This document shows, in pieces, positions 22,306 to 24,119 of a stretch of 24,119 bases of DNA. This stretch comes from an uncultured Lachnospiraceae bacterium (GTDB lineage Bacteria; Bacillota; Clostridia; Lachnospirales; Lachnospiraceae): NCBI GenBank assembly GCA_947628025.1, contig CANQYH010000009.1, positions 1-24,119 on the forward strand, given 5' to 3'. Both the position numbers and the translations under genes were made by a program. The notes under the pieces are model-generated. The model ran no database searches and was not told the origin of the DNA. It worked only from the letters and a program-made list of their open reading frames with translations. Each line of letters starts with the position of its first letter. The stretch's first letter is position 1.

Positions 22306-22938
22306 TTACTTTTTTCTGTTATAGCCGATTATGCTTATGATCATTGAAATCATAAAGAGGGCAATTACCGCAATTCCTGCCGCAGCGGCATAAGAAAAGA
22401 TCGAGCTTGTCATAGCGGAAAATCCTGCGCCGTCTTCAAAATATTTTATAAAATAGAACATGGGGATTACGGCAAGGAGCCCCATGGTCTGCGCGGAGCG
22501 AAAGCCGAACCAATAGGTGAATGGCAGGCAAATTCCGGTCCACAGGAGAGGAATGATCAGAGAAGCGGCAGCGGACACTTCCCAAACCATAACATTAAAA
22601 CTCTGAAAAGCAACAGCGGGCAAAAGATTTAATATAACGCTTCCCGCAATACTGACTGTCAATGTGCAAATAACGGAAATATATTTGCTTGCGACTGCCG
22701 AAACTGCATTTACAGGCATTGCTGACTGATACTTTTTCCAATCCGCCTTTTCATCGCTTGCAAAACTCATCGTATTCTGCATACCTATCGTCATGGCAAG
22801 CATTACAGAGGCAAAAAGCCCTGCGTAAACGCCGGCATGGACCATAAGCAATGCAATCACGCCGATCACCAACAGAACCAGCTTTTTGTCAATATCCTTG
22901 TAAAAGATCGTGATTTCTTTGTAAATTAATCCTTTCAT
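22306..22938 (-). CDS. ABC-2-type permease
   Basis: A 210-residue integral membrane protein with about six helices (near residues 20-50, 72-90, 96-115, 118-140, 150-165 and 180-205) and a charged N-terminus, the size of short ABC-2 permeases paired with YtrB-like ATPases. ASDEKADWKKYQSAMPV (60-76) is the cytoplasmic loop often seen in this group. The start ATG 22938 overlaps the ATPase stop by four bases. The substrate is unknown; related operons respond to cell-wall antibiotics or export peptides. No clear terminator follows. Confidence 0.85.
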   Translation of the reverse strand: MKGLIYKEITIFYKDIDKKLVLLVIGVIALLMVHAGVYAGLFASVMLAMTIGMQNTMSFASDEKADWKKYQSAMPVNAVSAVASKYISVICTLTVSIAGSVILNLLPAVAFQSFNVMVWEVSAAASLIIPLLWTGICLPFTYWFGFRSAQTMGLLAVIPMFYFIKYFEDGAGFSAMTSSIFSYAAAAGIAVIALFMISMIISIIGYNRKK

Positions 22939-23792
22939 GCCGCGCCTCCTTTGATGTAAAAAAGCATGATATCTTCCAGTGTTGCGTTATCGACTACGAT
23001 ATCTTTGTACTTGCGCTTTATCGCCTCTTTGTCGCGGACAAGACATTCCGCGCTCACATTTGTGATCCTGTGGATCATATAATCGTCCGGGGAAATGGAA
23101 GCGAATTTTTCTTTCCCGCACTTTACGATCCCATAATGATACACAAGATCGTCTTTTTGTTCTTCAAAAATAATTTTGCCCTGGTGGATCAGGATCACAT
23201 AATCCGCAATTTTCTGTATGTCTGACGTGATGTGGGAGGAAAAGAAAATGGAACATTCCTCGTCTTGTATGAATTCCAAAAACAGATCCAGCATTTCATC
23301 ACGCGCAACCGGATCAAGCCCCGTAGTCGCTTCATCTAAAATCAACAGCTTCGGTTTATGCGCCATAGCGCAGATAATGGACAGTTTCATTTTCATTCCT
23401 TTCGAAAAAGAACCTATTGGTTTTCGTTCGGGAATCTTGAATTTTTTCAGGTACTGCCGGTAAAGGTCGCTGTCCCAAGACTTATATACGCCGGACAATA
23501 TTTTTTCAATGTCGGATGGATCAAATACGTCGTGAAAGTTACATTCATCGAAAACGACGCCGATATCTTCTTTGACAGACACAGTTGTATTTTCCTGGCC
23601 AAAAATCTGGATCTGCCCTTGATCCCTCTTTAATTCATCCAGTATGAGGCGGATCGTCGTACTCTTTCCGGCTCCGTTTTCGCCGATGAAGCCGACGATC
23701 CTGCCTTTCGGAACTTGAAATGAAACATGGTCTAACCGAAAGCCGTCAAACTGTTTGCATAGATCCCGTACTAAAATATTGTTTTTTTCCAT
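22935..23792 (-). CDS. ABC transporter ATP-binding protein
   Basis: A 285-residue ATPase of the drug/peptide-export class. Walker A is GENGAGKST at 38-46, Walker B LLILDE at 149-154, D-loop GLDP at 158-161, and the switch histidine is H187 in SSHITSD. The signature motif is degenerate: SFSKGMKMK at 128-136 in place of LSGGQ, as usual in YtrB/YxlF-like members. Residues 220-285 form a short accessory region. Start ATG 23792 follows AGGAGG, which overlaps the regulator's TAG stop. It is coupled to the permease. Confidence 0.94.
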   Translation of the reverse strand: MEKNNILVRDLCKQFDGFRLDHVSFQVPKGRIVGFIGENGAGKSTTIRLILDELKRDQGQIQIFGQENTTVSVKEDIGVVFDECNFHDVFDPSDIEKILSGVYKSWDSDLYRQYLKKFKIPERKPIGSFSKGMKMKLSIICAMAHKPKLLILDEATTGLDPVARDEMLDLFLEFIQDEECSIFFSSHITSDIQKIADYVILIHQGKIIFEEQKDDLVYHYGIVKCGKEKFASISPDDYMIHRITNVSAECLVRDKEAIKRKYKDIVVDNATLEDIMLFYIKGGAA

Positions 23793-23803
23793 GTTCCCGC
23801 CTC

Positions 23804-24119
23804 CTAGTCATTCTCGTAAAATAGCTTTAGAATATTTGCCATTTGTTCATAATGGATTCCGTGCGCCCTGCCGATCTCCGCAGCCCTTTGCAATAGTTCC
23901 TCCGCTATGCGCAGCTGTTCTTCCCGGATAAATTCTTTGTTTTGGGCTGCAACAAAACTCCCTTTTCCGGATACGGTCTCGATGAATCCGTCGCGGGTCA
24001 GATCTTCATAAGCCCTTTGGACCGTAATAACGCTGATGTGCAGGTCTTTCGCCAATGCTCTCATAGACGGCAATGCTTCGCCTGCGGATAAAGTTCCGTT
24101 CATGATCAGATTCTTGACC
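23804..24119 (-). CDS. GntR-family regulator, YtrA subfamily (N-terminus beyond window)
   Basis: A partial regulator of 105 visible codons, open to the right edge. The frame reads VKNLIMNGTLSAGEALPSMR, so the ATG at 24103 is internal and the true start lies outside. The winged helix is clear: LAKDLHISVITVQRAYEDLT, then GFIETVSGKGSFV. A short helical tail of about 45 residues replaces the large effector domain, defining the YtrA type, which usually represses its own ABC operon and is relieved by cell-envelope stress. It is followed 11 bases later by the ATPase gene. Confidence 0.9.
   Translation of the reverse strand, partial: VKNLIMNGTLSAGEALPSMRALAKDLHISVITVQRAYEDLTRDGFIETVSGKGSFVAAQNKEFIREEQLRIAEELLQRAAEIGRAHGIHYEQMANILKLFYEND

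Noticed and set aside
1..24119. CRISPR array, tRNA/rRNA, insertion sequence or prophage genes
   Set aside because: No regularly spaced repeats, no tRNA-like clover-leaf with a CCA-type end, and no transposase, integrase or phage structural gene was seen.

Overview
The window reads as a chromosomal segment of a Gram-positive Firmicute, most likely a clostridial gut anaerobe of the Lachnospiraceae type. This rests on strong AGGAGG ribosome sites, sigma-A-type TTGACA/TATAAT promoters with 17-base spacers, a DUF4349 lipoprotein, a DUF2975 / YozG-like HTH / DUF4173 operon and a YtrA-type GntR-ABC operon. The genus cannot be fixed from sequence alone. Base composition is mosaic: positions 1-5.6 kb, 17.1-17.9 kb and 21.3-24.1 kb are visibly AT-richer than the GC-rich core.

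Layout. (1) 1-5.4 kb, minus strand: a type I restriction-modification locus in the order HTH regulator, hsdR, hsdM, hsdS. hsdS runs off the left edge. A promoter, a perfect 19-bp palindrome and a 41-bp nested palindrome lie in front of it. (2) 5.6-9 kb: an AraC-type regulator with a GyrI-like ligand domain, a Uma2-family nuclease-fold protein, and a DUF4349 lipoprotein. (3) 9.1-11.3 kb: a fusion of two flavodoxin-fold domains, the second with an Isf-type cysteine cluster, followed by a convergent unknown membrane protein. (4) 11.7-15.8 kb: a phospholipid operon (VTT-domain membrane protein, phosphatidylserine synthase, phosphatidylserine decarboxylase) followed by an OmpR-type two-component system. 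The operon promoter has a -10 box but no -35. In its place are TTAAGA direct repeats of the kind bound by OmpR/PhoP-family regulators, so the adjacent system may control phosphatidylethanolamine synthesis. (5) 15.9-17 kb: an MGMT-like protein lacking the acceptor cysteine, convergent with a PAP2 phosphatase-like membrane protein. (6) 17.2-18.6 kb: an MNT-HEPN toxin-antitoxin pair and an HD-domain hydrolase. (7) 18.6-21.2 kb: a DUF2975 / HTH / DUF4173 membrane operon. (8) 21.36-22.1 kb, minus: a RelB/DinJ-type antitoxin with a PIN-domain toxin. (9) 22.3 kb to the right edge, minus: GntR regulator (partial), ABC ATPase, ABC-2 permease.

The most unusual observation is at 22169-22241. A 43-bp near copy of the leader of operon 7 is joined, one base later, to a perfect 29-bp copy of the last codons of that operon's third gene. 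This looks like the scar of a second copy of the operon whose body has been deleted. No CRISPR array, tRNA, rRNA, IS element or phage gene was recognised.
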